Origin: Halorientalis sp. IM1011
GTDB taxonomy: Archaea > Halobacteriota > Halobacteria > Halobacteriales > Haloarculaceae
Assembly: GCF_001989615.1 (NCBI RefSeq)
Contig: NZ_CP019067.1
Coordinates: 3,317,614-3,381,613 of the forward strand
DNA length: 64,000 nucleotides
Reading direction: 5' to 3'
Under the pieces are notes generated by a model. It was not told the origin of the DNA. It made no database searches and saw only the letters and a program-made list of their open reading frames with translations. Both the position numbers and the translations under genes were made by a program. Below, piece by piece: positions 1-11,731 of the stretch. How positions within the stretch are numbered: position 1 is the stretch's first letter; each line of letters starts with the position of its first letter.

Positions 1-37
1 GATGGATTCGCGGTCGTCGGTCTTATAGCTTGGTGGA

Positions 38-697
38 TCACTGCTCCCGCACGAGGCCCAATTCCTGTAGCGTCGGCAGGTTCCAGCCGCGATTGACTGC
101 GAACAACCGTGTTAGCACGGTCACGGCGGCACAGGCCCCGGCAGCGATGTCGCCGGAAATGCCGATGGTTCCCAGCAGGAAGTACGCGCTCCCGCCCAGC
201 ACGGCACAGGTCGCGTAGAAATCGTCGAAGAGGATAAAGGGCGCTCGATCCAGCAGGATGTCGGCGAACGCACCACCGCCCACTGCATTGATCGTCGCGA
301 TACCGACGACGCCGACGACCGTCACGCCCGCATCGGTGGCGACTATCGCGCCGGTCGTCGCGAACGCGGCGAGTCCGATCGCGTCCGCGACGAGAGTGAT
401 CGGATGGGTGTCCGGAGAGTCGAGTGAGACGCGCAACACGATCGCCAACCCGACGCCGAGCAATCCCAGACTGATCTCGATCGGAGCCTGCAGTGCTAAC
501 GGAACTCGTGCCACGAGGATGTCTCGTGTCACTCCGCCGGCGAACGCCATCGCCAGCCCGACGATCGCGATTCCGAGCAGGTCGAACTCCTCGCGGATCG
601 CCTTCGACGATCCCACGAGGGCAAAGGCGACCAACCCGATCGTGTTCATCACCGCGAACGGATCGCCGAACAGTACGATCAGAAGATCCTGCCCCAT
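38..697 (-). CDS. TRIC/UPF0126-type channel protein
   Basis: This 219-residue, strongly hydrophobic protein has about seven predicted membrane segments arranged as two similar halves, the architecture of the UPF0126/YadS family, whose archaeal members form trimeric intracellular cation (TRIC) channels. The first half carries the family's glycine-rich motif followed by Arg-Asp (GGVTRD, about residues 54-59); the second carries a matching glycine stretch (VGGGAF, about residue 140). The length fits the family. The start is the ATG at 697, with a TATA-like element (CGCTTAAGAG on the minus strand, 721-731) about 25-33 bases upstream. It would sit in the cytoplasmic membrane. Ion selectivity cannot be read from the sequence. 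Confidence 0.82.
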   Translation of the reverse strand: MGQDLLIVLFGDPFAVMNTIGLVAFALVGSSKAIREEFDLLGIAIVGLAMAFAGGVTRDILVARVPLALQAPIEISLGLLGVGLAIVLRVSLDSPDTHPITLVADAIGLAAFATTGAIVATDAGVTVVGVVGIATINAVGGGAFADILLDRAPFILFDDFYATCAVLGGSAYFLLGTIGISGDIAAGACAAVTVLTRLFAVNRGWNLPTLQELGLVREQ

Positions 698-762
698 TGC
701 TCGTTTCTCGTGGAACGACTCTCTTAAGCGCTCCGAGACAGCTCACCGTACCGTGTTGGACC

Positions 763-1740
763 CTATACTGCCGCTTGGAGGTCGGAAAACAGGGATTCTT
801 CGCGATCCGCGATATCGTGTGCGAGATCGCTGGCTTCCGCGAGTTGGTCTCGGCGCGTAGCCCCGTCATCGGCTTCGCTGATCGCTTCGAGGACCCCGGC
901 GAGGGCCGTCCAGTCGTCGGCGATCCGGCGCATTCGGTCGGCGAACTCGGGGGCGAGTCCCGCGTCCGTGCCGAGGGTATCGAGGAAGGTCGCGTAGAGG
1001 CGGCGGAACGCACCGCCGCCCGTGCCCCGGCGCTCGATGTTCTGATAGGCGAAGCGCGCGGTCCACTGCAGGTCGTCGAACCGCGTCCACGTCGGGAGGT
1101 CGTCCGCGAACGTTCGGATCGTCGCCACACCGCCACTTCCGGATTCGTCGTCGCCGTCCAGCATGATCGTCGCTGCTCGTTCGACCGCCGCCAGCGTCGC
1201 GGTCTCAGTCGCGACTGTCGGTGTTGGCTCCTCGACGGCGAGCCACCTGCGTTCGACCGGCCAGAACCCGTGGTCGGAGCTCCAGGCGTCGTCGAACGTC
1301 GCTCGGGTGACGGTCTGTGGCTCGTCGAACTCGCTGTCCGAGATCGTCACCGATTCATTGTCGACGTCGAGGACCACGATCGTATGGGGCCCGAAGTGAG
1401 TGGAGCTTCCGAAATACGGGAGGTAGTACAGGTCGACGAAACAGAGGACGGGTCCCGATTCGAGTCGCTTTTCGAGGGCATCCCAGGCCGTCTCCTTCGA
1501 CTGCCCGTCACCCTCTGCGATCGAGATTCCCAGCGTATCGAAAAACGTCGTTTCAAGGTGTGGGTTTCGCCCCATGATCAGTCGCGAGGCAGTCTCGGAC
1601 TCCCCGTACTCGAAGCCGATGCCGGCTCCGAGGCCGAAACACGACGCTTCCTCGAGTCCCCAGTCGTAGTACCTGGAGAGGTTCCTGAGAGAGGCGGATC
1701 CGCAGTGATCGCCGACCGAATGTCGATAGTCACCGAACAT
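763..1740 (-). CDS. BtrH N-terminal / DUF4872 domain protein
   Basis: This 325-residue soluble protein resembles the BtrH_N plus DUF4872 architecture. The N-terminal half (about 1-160) holds the His-Cys-Gly-Ser motif at residues 12-15 (HCGSASLRN) and a Gly-rich FGLGAGIGFEY segment. A later FGPHTIVVLDVD block resembles the catalytic His region of papain-like folds. The C-terminal part (about 170-325) is helical and acidic. BtrH itself transfers an acyl group from a carrier protein in butirosin synthesis, but no biosynthetic cluster is visible here, so the substrate is unknown. The ATG at 1740 has a TTTTGG-type promoter element about 25-30 bases upstream (near 1762-1772). The gene points away from the next gene at 1861. 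Confidence 0.7.
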   Translation of the reverse strand: MFGDYRHSVGDHCGSASLRNLSRYYDWGLEEASCFGLGAGIGFEYGESETASRLIMGRNPHLETTFFDTLGISIAEGDGQSKETAWDALEKRLESGPVLCFVDLYYLPYFGSSTHFGPHTIVVLDVDNESVTISDSEFDEPQTVTRATFDDAWSSDHGFWPVERRWLAVEEPTPTVATETATLAAVERAATIMLDGDDESGSGGVATIRTFADDLPTWTRFDDLQWTARFAYQNIERRGTGGGAFRRLYATFLDTLGTDAGLAPEFADRMRRIADDWTALAGVLEAISEADDGATRRDQLAEASDLAHDIADREESLFSDLQAAV

Positions 1741-1860
1741 ACCGGACTGTGACGCGACACCACCAAAAGGATACGGCCGTCGGTTGGTATATGAACATAC
1801 TATTTTTAAACGCTACACAATCCATAACGCTTACGTACCCAAGCGAGAAACGTTGTGTAT

Positions 1861-2211
1861 ATGCGATACAGGACATTGCTCGAACGAACGGTCGACGAGT
1901 GGGAGGACGGACGCGGTGTCGTCCAGATCGTCACACCGGAGGATGCGGACGAGAACGAGCTGCGGTTCTGTTATTACAAGGACGGGGAGTTCGTCAACCG
2001 TCCACTGACGATGTCACCGGGGCAGGACGCCGCGGAGCGGACCGGCGAGATCGTCGAGACGATGGCGAGTCTCGCACGCACCTTCACGGCCGACGAGATC
2101 GAGGCGCTCGTCGACGAACTCGGCGCGGAGCGCGTCCTCGAACTCTCGGTCCTCATCGAGGAACTCGGCAAGAGCCGCCTGACGGAGATTCTGGGCGACG
2201 CAACCGAGTGA
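1861..2211 (+). CDS. small haloarchaeal protein of unknown function
   Basis: This acidic protein of about 116 residues has a predicted beta-rich N-terminus (residues 1-55) and a helical, charged C-terminus. I do not recognise a named domain. The ATG at 1861 is preferred over the in-frame GTG six bases upstream (1855) because no gene content lies in between and ATG is the usual haloarchaeal start. The sequence upstream is AT-rich (ATTTTTAAACG near 1801-1811, shared with the divergent gene). It stops 74 bases before the end of the rRNA operon, which converges on it from the other strand. Codon use and acidity look like a real haloarchaeal gene. Confidence 0.6.
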   Translation: MRYRTLLERTVDEWEDGRGVVQIVTPEDADENELRFCYYKDGEFVNRPLTMSPGQDAAERTGEIVETMASLARTFTADEIEALVDELGAERVLELSVLIEELGKSRLTEILGDATE

Positions 2212-2232
2212 CGCAGTCGCTGTTTGCGTTCG

Positions 2233-2274
2233 AAATGAAAAGACCCCCGCAGGGCGTGATGCCCTGCAGGGGTC
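2233..2274 (-). terminator. rRNA operon terminator hairpin
   Basis: Just after the 5S 3' end, the minus strand reads a long hairpin (GACCCCTGCAGGGC, loop ATCAC, GCCCTGCGGGGGTC; 2242-2274) followed at once by CTTTTC and a further T-rich stretch. A GC stem followed by T residues at the end of the rRNA transcript is the expected place for termination. It also separates the operon from the converging gene ending at 2211. Confidence 0.65.
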
Positions 2275-2284
2275 GAAATGAGTG

Positions 2285-2406
2285 GAGGCGGCGAACCGGG
2301 TCTCCCAGAGGCTCGCGCACTCGAGTAGGCCCCGGAACGCAGGCGGGCTTAACTTCCGTGTTCGGGATGGGTACGGGTGGAAACCCCGCCGCTGTGGCCG
2401 CCTTAA
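2285..2406 (-). rRNA. 5S ribosomal RNA
   Basis: The minus strand from 2406 begins TTAAGGCGGCC and ends GGTTCGCCGCCTCC, giving the closed helix I of archaeal 5S rRNA. Internally it holds the invariant CCCGTACCCATCCCGAACACG block (reported here only by its middle, CATCCCGAAC) and the GCGCGAGCCTCTGGGA segment of haloarchaeal 5S. The length of about 122 nt is normal. It is the last gene of the rRNA operon, 178 bases after the 23S. Its 5' end lies immediately after a tRNA-like element (see 2407-2450). Ends are accurate to a base or two. Confidence 0.93.
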
Positions 2407-2450
2407 CGCCGACTCGCGGAATCGAACCGCGACATGTCCAACGTCGGTGT
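2407..2450 (-). other. tRNA-like element (t-element) at the 5S 5' end
   Basis: On the minus strand a canonical T arm (CGCGG, loop TTCGATT, CCGCG; 2415-2431) is stacked on a 5-bp acceptor-like helix (CCGAC at 2443-2447 with GTCGG at 2409-2413). The D and anticodon arms are replaced by about 11 nt. If C2408 is position 72 and G2407 the discriminator, cleavage by tRNase Z after the discriminator leaves U2406 as the first base of 5S, which is the position predicted independently from 5S homology. A tRNA-like element processed by tRNase Z at the 5S 5' end is known from Haloferax volcanii; this one appears to be the same device. Confidence 0.7.
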
Positions 2451-2474
2451 CTCGAACGTCAGTTGACGTTCGAG
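2451..2474. repeat. perfect hairpin in the 23S-5S spacer
   Basis: CTCGAACGTCA and TGACGTTCGAG form an 11-bp perfect inverted repeat with a two-base loop. It lies between the 23S processing stem and the tRNA-like element ahead of 5S, so it is transcribed in the pre-rRNA. A processing or spacing role is possible; no function can be assigned. Confidence 0.6.
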
Positions 2475-2508
2475 GCTTGAAAGGCTTCTCTTTCAGTGGT
2501 ACGGTGCG

Positions 2509-2572
2509 GACGACCGTATATACGTGCAATCCAGTTGACGCCTGGACCCGATTCATCGGGTCTGTGTGTCCA
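2509..2572 (-). other. 23S processing stem, downstream arm with bulge-helix-bulge half
   Basis: This segment is almost perfectly complementary to 5521-5586 on the other side of the 23S gene, so the two arms close a long helix around pre-23S. At 2531-2545 (CCAG-TTG-ACGC-CTGG on the plus strand) it supplies one half of a bulge-helix-bulge: a 4-bp central helix flanked on each strand by a three-base CAA bulge (in the RNA). This is the substrate of the archaeal splicing endonuclease, which excises pre-23S. Confidence 0.85.
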
Positions 2573-2583
2573 GTTGCGGTATG

Positions 2584-5515
<2,932 letters not shown>

Positions 5516-5520
5516 TGATG

Positions 5521-5586
5521 TCGGACACACGTTCCACGATGAAACGGGTCCAGTTGACGTCTGGATTGCACGTACACACGGTCGTC
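5521..5586 (-). other. 23S processing stem, upstream arm with bulge-helix-bulge half
   Basis: This is the partner of 2509-2572. The bulge-helix-bulge half lies at 5550-5564 (CCAG-TTG-ACGT-CTGG on the plus strand). Together the arms give a 4-bp central helix (ACGU with GCGU, one G-U pair) flanked by two CAA bulges, the canonical geometry for the archaeal splicing endonuclease. Flanking helices continue for more than 20 bp on one side. Confidence 0.85.
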
Positions 5587-5690
5587 ATCGTTCACACGCG
5601 GCGGTTATGCGTGCGACATCGTACCCTTCCCAACCACGCTTTCGCGGGATGGTGCATCGGTTGCGCAGACGGGATCGCCGTCCGCGGTAG

Positions 5691-5756
5691 TGACCGACCC
5701 GGAATCGAACCGGGGAAGCTGCGTAATGCAGTGCTCGACCACCGAGCGATCGGTCT
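5691..5756 (-). tRNA. degenerate tRNA-Ala-like element in the 16S-23S spacer
   Basis: Most haloarchaeal rRNA operons carry tRNA-Ala(TGC) here. This 66-nt element keeps a six-pair acceptor stem (GACCGA with TCGGTC), a perfect D arm (GCTC-GGTGGTC-GAGC) and a perfect T arm (CCCGG-TTCGATT-CCGGG). Its anticodon arm is only 13 nt (CTGC-ATTAC-GCAG) instead of 17, with no usable anticodon. The first acceptor pair is A-A, and G3-U70, the alanine identity pair, is absent. The CTGC...ACGCAG remnant resembles the usual CTGCG-TTTGCAA-CGCAG arm with TGCA lost. It is probably a non-decoding remnant, perhaps kept as a signal for RNase P and tRNase Z. Confidence 0.55.
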
Positions 5757-5777
5757 ATCCCTCTGAGAGGGAGTGAA

Positions 5778-5820
5778 CCTTGACAGTTCGGTTGCCAGCC
5801 GAGATGGCTGGCTGTCACCG
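5778..5820 (-). other. 16S processing stem, downstream arm
   Basis: CCTTGACAGTTCGGT (5778-5792) and TGTCACCG (5813-5820) are exactly complementary to 7437-7451 and 7402-7409 upstream of 16S. Between the two paired blocks lies a 7-bp hairpin (GCCAGCC-GAGAT-GGCTGGC, 5794-5812). The same position on the opposite arm carries another 7-bp hairpin, so the pre-16S stem is interrupted by a four-way junction. Confidence 0.75.
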
Positions 5821-5877
5821 TTGCCTGTCCGTCGGACAGGACTTGTGGGCTGGGCGCGTCGGCCCAGTCCCGTGTTG

Positions 5878-7351
<1,474 letters not shown>

Positions 7352-7925
7352 GGTTCCCCAATCATGGGGGGCTGGCGGAGACACGCTATGTGTCCGTCAA
7401 TCGGTGACAACGTATCGAGCAATTCGATACAGTATCACCGAACTGTCAAGGCTCACATCAGATACCATCTGTACGGCGAGGCCGCAGGGGTGGAATCCTC
7501 ATACTTCCGCAGCCCCACTGAACGTGGGGAGCGAGATCGCACTGAGTGCGGTCCCGCTCACAGCGCCATCATCGACGAGGAAACTCGTCTTGGGCGTGGA
7601 TGGCGTAGCGGGCGACCCCCGCTCGCCGCCATCCGTCGTGTGCATTCCATTCGATGAGGGTGGTACGTAAATACCCGTCGATAGCGAGACCGTGTGCGAA
7701 CCGAGACCACGAGACGTGACGCCGAATCTCGTTTTATTTTCATATTCTCGTTTTCGATAGGTTTCCGGCAGATTCCAATATTCCCACACCGTACCCGTGG
7801 ACCTCTGTGTGGATCTGTAATCGAAAGTCCCTGCATCCACCGAAACGGGACCGAAGGTTTCGTCGGTCGGTGGACTCGGTTTCGAAGGGGGAACCGACAA
7901 AAATCGGGCCCGCGTACGTACGCGC
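7352..7925 (-). promoter_or_regulatory. rRNA operon leader and promoter region
   Basis: No credible protein gene lies in these 574 bases. The part next to 16S holds the upstream arm of the processing stem (7402-7409 and 7437-7451, with a hairpin GTATCGA-GCAAT-TCGATAC at 7412-7430). Two segments are promoter candidates on the minus strand: one around 7658-7684 (ATCGACGGGTATTTACGTACC), which resembles haloarchaeal rRNA promoters as I remember them, and one around 7725-7760 (AT-rich, GAATATGAAAATAAAAC). Multiple promoters are usual for haloarchaeal rRNA operons. The exact start sites are inference. Confidence 0.4.
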
Positions 7926-8123
7926 ATGGTCCAGACCATCACAGTCGAAGGGATGAGCTGCGAACACTGCGAGCAGACCGTCGCGGACGCGCTCGAAGAC
8001 GTCGACGGCGTGACGGCAGTCAGCGTCGATCGCGAAGCGGCGTCGGCGACCGTCGAGGGGGATGCCGACGAGGCAGCGCTCGTCGAGGCGGTCGAGGACG
8101 CGGGATACGACGCCGACGGATAG
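7926..8123 (+). CDS. HMA-domain metallochaperone
   Basis: A 65-residue protein that is a single heavy-metal-associated domain. It has the CxxC metal site GMSCEHC at about residues 9-15 and the usual beta-alpha-beta-beta-alpha-beta spacing ending GYDADG. Such proteins bind Cu(I) or similar soft metals in the cytoplasm and pass them to P-type ATPases or regulators. No copper ATPase is adjacent, so the partner is unknown. The ATG at 7926 is preceded by an AT-rich element (CGACAAAAATCG, about 20-25 bases upstream). The UspA gene follows after 132 bases and probably has its own promoter. Confidence 0.88.
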   Translation: MVQTITVEGMSCEHCEQTVADALEDVDGVTAVSVDREAASATVEGDADEAALVEAVEDAGYDADG

Positions 8124-8255
8124 GGAACGGGACCCCAGCCCGCCCGTCTCGGATGGCGGTCGTGCTGGTACCCTGGGACTGGGGCTCCCCCGTTGTGGTT
8201 CCCCCGCAGTGGGAACGCACGGTGAACATTTACCCTCGGCCGCCGAACGTCGAGT

Positions 8256-8687
8256 ATGTACGATTCGATACTGGTCCCGACCGATGGCAGCGACACGGCA
8301 CAGGCGGCTGTCGATCACGCCATCGACCACGCGAAACGGTACGACGCGACCTTGCACACGCTCTACGTGGTCGAGGAACCGCCGATAGACGAGGGGGACG
8401 CTCCGGAAGTACTCGACGCGATCGAATCGACCGGCGAACGGGCGATTCAGGACGTGATCGACGCCGCCAGGGCCGCCGACGTGGGGACCGTCGAGGGGAG
8501 TGTCGCGGAGGGGGCCCCCTACCGGGCGATTCTCGAGTACGTCGACCAGAACGACATCGACCTCGTGGTCATGGGGACCCACGGGCGGACCGGACTGGAC
8601 CGCTACCTGCTGGGGAGCGTGACCGAGAAGGTGGTGCGGTCGGCACCCGTGCCGGTGCTCACGGTTGGAACGGAACCAGCGGACTGA
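8256..8687 (+). CDS. universal stress protein (UspA family)
   Basis: This 143-residue protein spans one whole UspA domain. The N-terminus (MYDSILVPTDGSD) supplies the nucleotide-contact Asp. The C-terminal half has the ATP-binding signature G-x2-G-x9-G-S (GTHGRTGLDRYLLGS) followed by VVRSAPVPVLTV. These are features of the ATP-binding subclass. It is cytosolic. Haloarchaea have many paralogues with separate stress cues, so the condition that induces this one is unknown. Confidence 0.92.
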   Translation: MYDSILVPTDGSDTAQAAVDHAIDHAKRYDATLHTLYVVEEPPIDEGDAPEVLDAIESTGERAIQDVIDAARAADVGTVEGSVAEGAPYRAILEYVDQNDIDLVVMGTHGRTGLDRYLLGSVTEKVVRSAPVPVLTVGTEPAD

Positions 8688-8820
8688 TACTGGCGGACGG
8701 CGGATTTCACATCCGACGGGTGTCGAGGACGACGGTCCCAACAGTGTCACTGCACAGATTCGACGAATGATATTTACGAACTTCCGTCCGGCAGTATGAG
8801 CAGTCCCCTGCCCTGCCTTC

Positions 8821-9753
8821 TCAGATCTCGATCCGGTCGGCGAGGCGTTCGAGCGCGTCCCGCCCGTAGGCTTCCGGCCCGAGATCCGGAAGGACCTGGA
8901 TCTCCCTGTCGGGAAACTCCCGGCGGATGCGGTCGAGGTGGCGCTGGTGGTTCTCGTGGCGGGTTCGACACCGTGGACAGTCCCCCTCGACAGTTTCCAG
9001 TACCCGGTTGACGAGCAGCGTCTCGACGGGAACGTCGTACGATTCGAGCCGGGAGACGAGCCGCCGGGTTTCCTCGATAGCCAGCGTCTCCGGCAACAGG
9101 ACGACTCGAAAGTCCGTTCGCTCGGGGTCACGCAGGAGCGCCGCGACGCGGTCCATCCGATCCCGGAACGCCTCGATCTCGTCTTCTTCGCTACCCTTTC
9201 CCCAGAACGCGGCCGGCCCCATCACCATGCTCCGGGCCGTGCTGACGAGCCGTCGGACCTCACCCCGGACTTTCGTCGCCGTCGTGAGCGACTCGCTGAG
9301 AACGTCGGGCAGCGTCAACAACCGGAGCGTGTGGCCGGTCGGGGCGGTGTCGAAGACGACGCGGTCCCACTCGTCGTCGGCGTAGTCGAGGAAAAACTGC
9401 AGCGAGGCGATCTCGTCGCTCCCCGGGACGAACCCTGCCCGAAACAACTGCTCGACGTCCTCGTCGGTCAGGCTGATGCCGGCGTCCCGGAAGTCGGCTG
9501 CAAGCGACGAGACGATCCCCTGATAGGCCGCCTGCCCCTGCTCCGGGTCGGCTTCTACGCCCCAGAGGTCGTCGTCGATAGCCGTCGGTTCGCCGGCGAG
9601 CGACACGTCGAAGGCGTCACCCAGCGAGTGGGCCGGGTCGGTCGAGACGAGCAGCGTCCGGTCACCGCGGCCCGCGAGTTCGAGCGCAGTCGCGGCGGCA
9701 CAGGTCGTCTTCCCGACACCACCCTTGCCACCGTACAGGACGAATTTCGGCAT
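8821..9753 (-). CDS. Get3/ArsA-family ATPase with CxxC
   Basis: A single-domain ATPase of 310 residues. The deviant Walker A motif GGKGGVGKTT is at about residues 8-17, the switch STDPAHSLGD follows near 37-46, and DTAPTGHTLRLL lies mid-protein. Near the C-terminus is CPRC, matching the zinc-coordinating CxxC that bridges Get3 dimers. This favours a Get3-like role (tail-anchored protein targeting or chaperone activity) over arsenite export, and no ars genes are nearby. The window encodes a second family member (47289-48272) that lacks the CxxC. The gene follows the CBS and PNPOx-like genes on the same strand, with a 50-base gap to the latter. Confidence 0.85.
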   Translation of the reverse strand: MPKFVLYGGKGGVGKTTCAAATALELAGRGDRTLLVSTDPAHSLGDAFDVSLAGEPTAIDDDLWGVEADPEQGQAAYQGIVSSLAADFRDAGISLTDEDVEQLFRAGFVPGSDEIASLQFFLDYADDEWDRVVFDTAPTGHTLRLLTLPDVLSESLTTATKVRGEVRRLVSTARSMVMGPAAFWGKGSEEDEIEAFRDRMDRVAALLRDPERTDFRVVLLPETLAIEETRRLVSRLESYDVPVETLLVNRVLETVEGDCPRCRTRHENHQRHLDRIRREFPDREIQVLPDLGPEAYGRDALERLADRIEI

Positions 9754-9803
9754 GTCTATCGGGACGGGCGACAGCCACTAATAGCCGCCCGCCGGTCCCA
9801 CAC

Positions 9804-10250
9804 TCACTCGGAGCGGACTTCTTTGCGCCCGGACAGCCGCTCCGGGACCAGCCTGACGGTCCGAAACTCGACTTCGTCACGGGGTCTGTCGAAGATGTCG
9901 ACGGCCGGGATGCGAACGTCCCACAGTTCGTGGACGGCGCTCGCCTCGTAGGGCAACTCGTCGAGTACTTCGAGCGCGCCGGTCGCGACGACGCTGTGCC
10001 AGCGGTCGTCGGCCCTGTCGAACGTGGCGAACGCGACCGGGTTGTCGAGGACGGGCGTCTTCTCGGCACCCGGCGGCACCGAGAGCCGGAAGAAGAAGGT
10101 TCCCGCGTCGGCGTTGTAGCCGTACGACACGGGGCGCAACACGGGCGGCTGGTCAAACTCGGTCGTGAACGACAGCATGCCGGTCCCGCCACGACCGAGG
10201 AAGGTATCGATCTCGTCGTCGGTCAGGGTGATCCAGCGGAGTCCCTGCAT
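9804..10250 (-). CDS. pyridoxamine 5'-phosphate oxidase-like flavin-fold protein
   Basis: A 148-residue protein with the split-barrel FMN-binding fold of the PNPOx-like family. After a short helix (TDDEIDTFLGRGGTG) come the strands GMLSFTTEFDQPPVLRPVSYGY and a TFFFRLSVPPGAEKTPVLDNP stretch (each quoted only in part here), as in small haloarchaeal family members. These bind FMN, F420 or haem, and which one cannot be decided. The ATG at 10250 fits the family better than the longer open frame, whose 70 extra residues are low-complexity and Arg-rich. It lies between the CBS gene (73 bases upstream) and the Get3-like gene. Confidence 0.78.
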   Translation of the reverse strand: MQGLRWITLTDDEIDTFLGRGGTGMLSFTTEFDQPPVLRPVSYGYNADAGTFFFRLSVPPGAEKTPVLDNPVAFATFDRADDRWHSVVATGALEVLDELPYEASAVHELWDVRIPAVDIFDRPRDEVEFRTVRLVPERLSGRKEVRSE

Positions 10251-10323
10251 ACTTGCCCGTCCCACGTTGGGACGGAAAACCGCTTGCGTGGCTGTCGGTT
10301 CGCCGAGACGTAGGGGTCGGCCG

Positions 10324-11541
10324 TCACTCTTCGAGCAGCCAGCCGAAGCGGCGCTCCCAGAACGCCTCGTCGGGGTGTTTCTTGGTTCGACCGCGGGTTT
10401 TCTCGTCGCGGATGCGCCGCTCCAGCACGTCACGGGCCTCGTTGAGGGCCTGCTTTGCACCGTAGCCTTCGCCGGAGGCCATGTAGAGCCCGCGGTCGGT
10501 GTGCAGGCGGATGCGCGCGAGCAGCAGCGGCGTCCCCCGGCGTTTCTCGTCGTGTTCGTGGAAGTGGATCCGCGCGTCGAGGACGTTCATGCCCCGGTCG
10601 CGCTCGTCGAACCCCTCGATCATGTCGGCGATATCCTCGTAGCTCACGTCCTCGATCAGGTCGGAGCCGGAGATCTGGACGGCTCGGTTGCCGCCGGCCT
10701 CCCACGTGAGCGCGTCTAGCACGTCCGTTTTGGTCAGGATGCCGTAGGGCTGGCCGTTCTCGGTGACGACCAGCGAGGAGCCGCCGATCTCGAACATCTC
10801 GGCGACGGCGGTTTCGAGCGTCGCCTCGGGGTGGATCGTCCGGACCGGCGAGACCATCACGTCCCGAACGGGGAGGTCGAGTACCCCCTCGCGCTCGCCC
10901 TCGCGGGAGCCGAACCCGCCGCTGCGGGTGCGGCCGGCGCTGTAGTCGAGCGAGCCACCGACGCTGGGGGTCCCGCTCGTGTTTCCACCCTGACTCGTCC
11001 CCGGGCGCTGGACCGTCAGGTCGGTCACGTCGAAGAGACTCAGGATGCCGACAGCTGTCCCGTCGTCGACGACGGGCAAGTGGGCGATCCGGTCCTCTCG
11101 GAAGCGGTGGATGGCCTCACGGACCGGGGTGTCCGGGGCGAGCGTGATCAGGTCACGGGTCGTGGCCTCGGCCACCGTCGCCGCGTCGAGCGAGGGCTGA
11201 ACCGCGTCGAGGATGGCGTCCGCAGTGACCACACCGACGAGTTCCTGTCCCTCGAAGACGGGCAGGAGCTGTGCGTCGCTGTCGATCATAAGCTGGGCGA
11301 CTTTTTGGACGTCCTCGTCGGGTCTGAGCCGTGGGACCGACCAGGCCAGCGAGCCGAGTTTTTCCGTTGGCGGCCGGCGGGACGTGGCGAGTTGGCGGCG
11401 CGTGACGACACCCTCGAACTCGTCGCCCTCGACGATCACCCCCGTCACGTCGGGATCTTCGAAGGTCCCGACGAGCTTCGAGACTCGTGTGTCGGGACTG
11501 TGCGCTACGAACTCCTGAGAGATGATCTCTTGAATGTCCAT
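10324..11541 (-). CDS. four-CBS-domain protein with C-terminal S30AE-like domain
   Basis: About 405 residues with four CBS motifs in two Bateman modules: roughly 1-60, 70-130, 135-195 and 245-305. Between modules 3 and 4 is a Gly/Ser-rich, disordered linker. The C-terminal 110 residues (VNVLDARIHFHEHDEKRRG-like region) resemble the ribosome-associated S30AE/HPF fold, which would make this a nucleotide-sensing protein, possibly acting on ribosomes; that part is inference. I chose the ATG at 11541 (MDIQEIIS), where CBS homology starts, over the 33-residue longer frame. It is probably the first gene of a unit with the PNPOx-like and Get3-like genes. Confidence 0.78.
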   Translation of the reverse strand: MDIQEIISQEFVAHSPDTRVSKLVGTFEDPDVTGVIVEGDEFEGVVTRRQLATSRRPPTEKLGSLAWSVPRLRPDEDVQKVAQLMIDSDAQLLPVFEGQELVGVVTADAILDAVQPSLDAATVAEATTRDLITLAPDTPVREAIHRFREDRIAHLPVVDDGTAVGILSLFDVTDLTVQRPGTSQGGNTSGTPSVGGSLDYSAGRTRSGGFGSREGEREGVLDLPVRDVMVSPVRTIHPEATLETAVAEMFEIGGSSLVVTENGQPYGILTKTDVLDALTWEAGGNRAVQISGSDLIEDVSYEDIADMIEGFDERDRGMNVLDARIHFHEHDEKRRGTPLLLARIRLHTDRGLYMASGEGYGAKQALNEARDVLERRIRDEKTRGRTKKHPDEAFWERRFGWLLEE

Positions 11542-11731
11542 GATCTGTCCGTTGGCCGCACCGAACTGCCGGTTGACTGGCGATTCGTCGACACCTGAAA
11601 GTTCGGCTGACTCACCCAAGAACCCCGCGGTGGTTATCACCGACTGGTAACCAGACGGGACGCATCAGTGGTCCTTACGGCGGCTACAACGATCTTCGTG
11701 ACTGACGGGCAGAGACCGCGACGGCGGTAGC

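Noticed and set aside
8796..9011. ATG at 8796 with a good TATA position (ATGATATTTACG, about 8766-8778)
   Set aside because: The frame runs antisense into the Get3-like gene and is Arg/Pro-rich. The promoter may be real but the coding frame is not.
7499..9131. Long minus-strand frames of 265 and 463 codons over the rRNA promoter, HMA, UspA and Get3-like genes
   Set aside because: They are antisense shadows of recognisable genes; products are Arg/Ser/Thr-rich with no domain.
8821..9753. Arsenite efflux ATPase function for the ArsA-like gene
   Set aside because: A single ATPase domain with the CPRC motif and no arsB, arsR or arsD nearby fits Get3 better than arsenite export.
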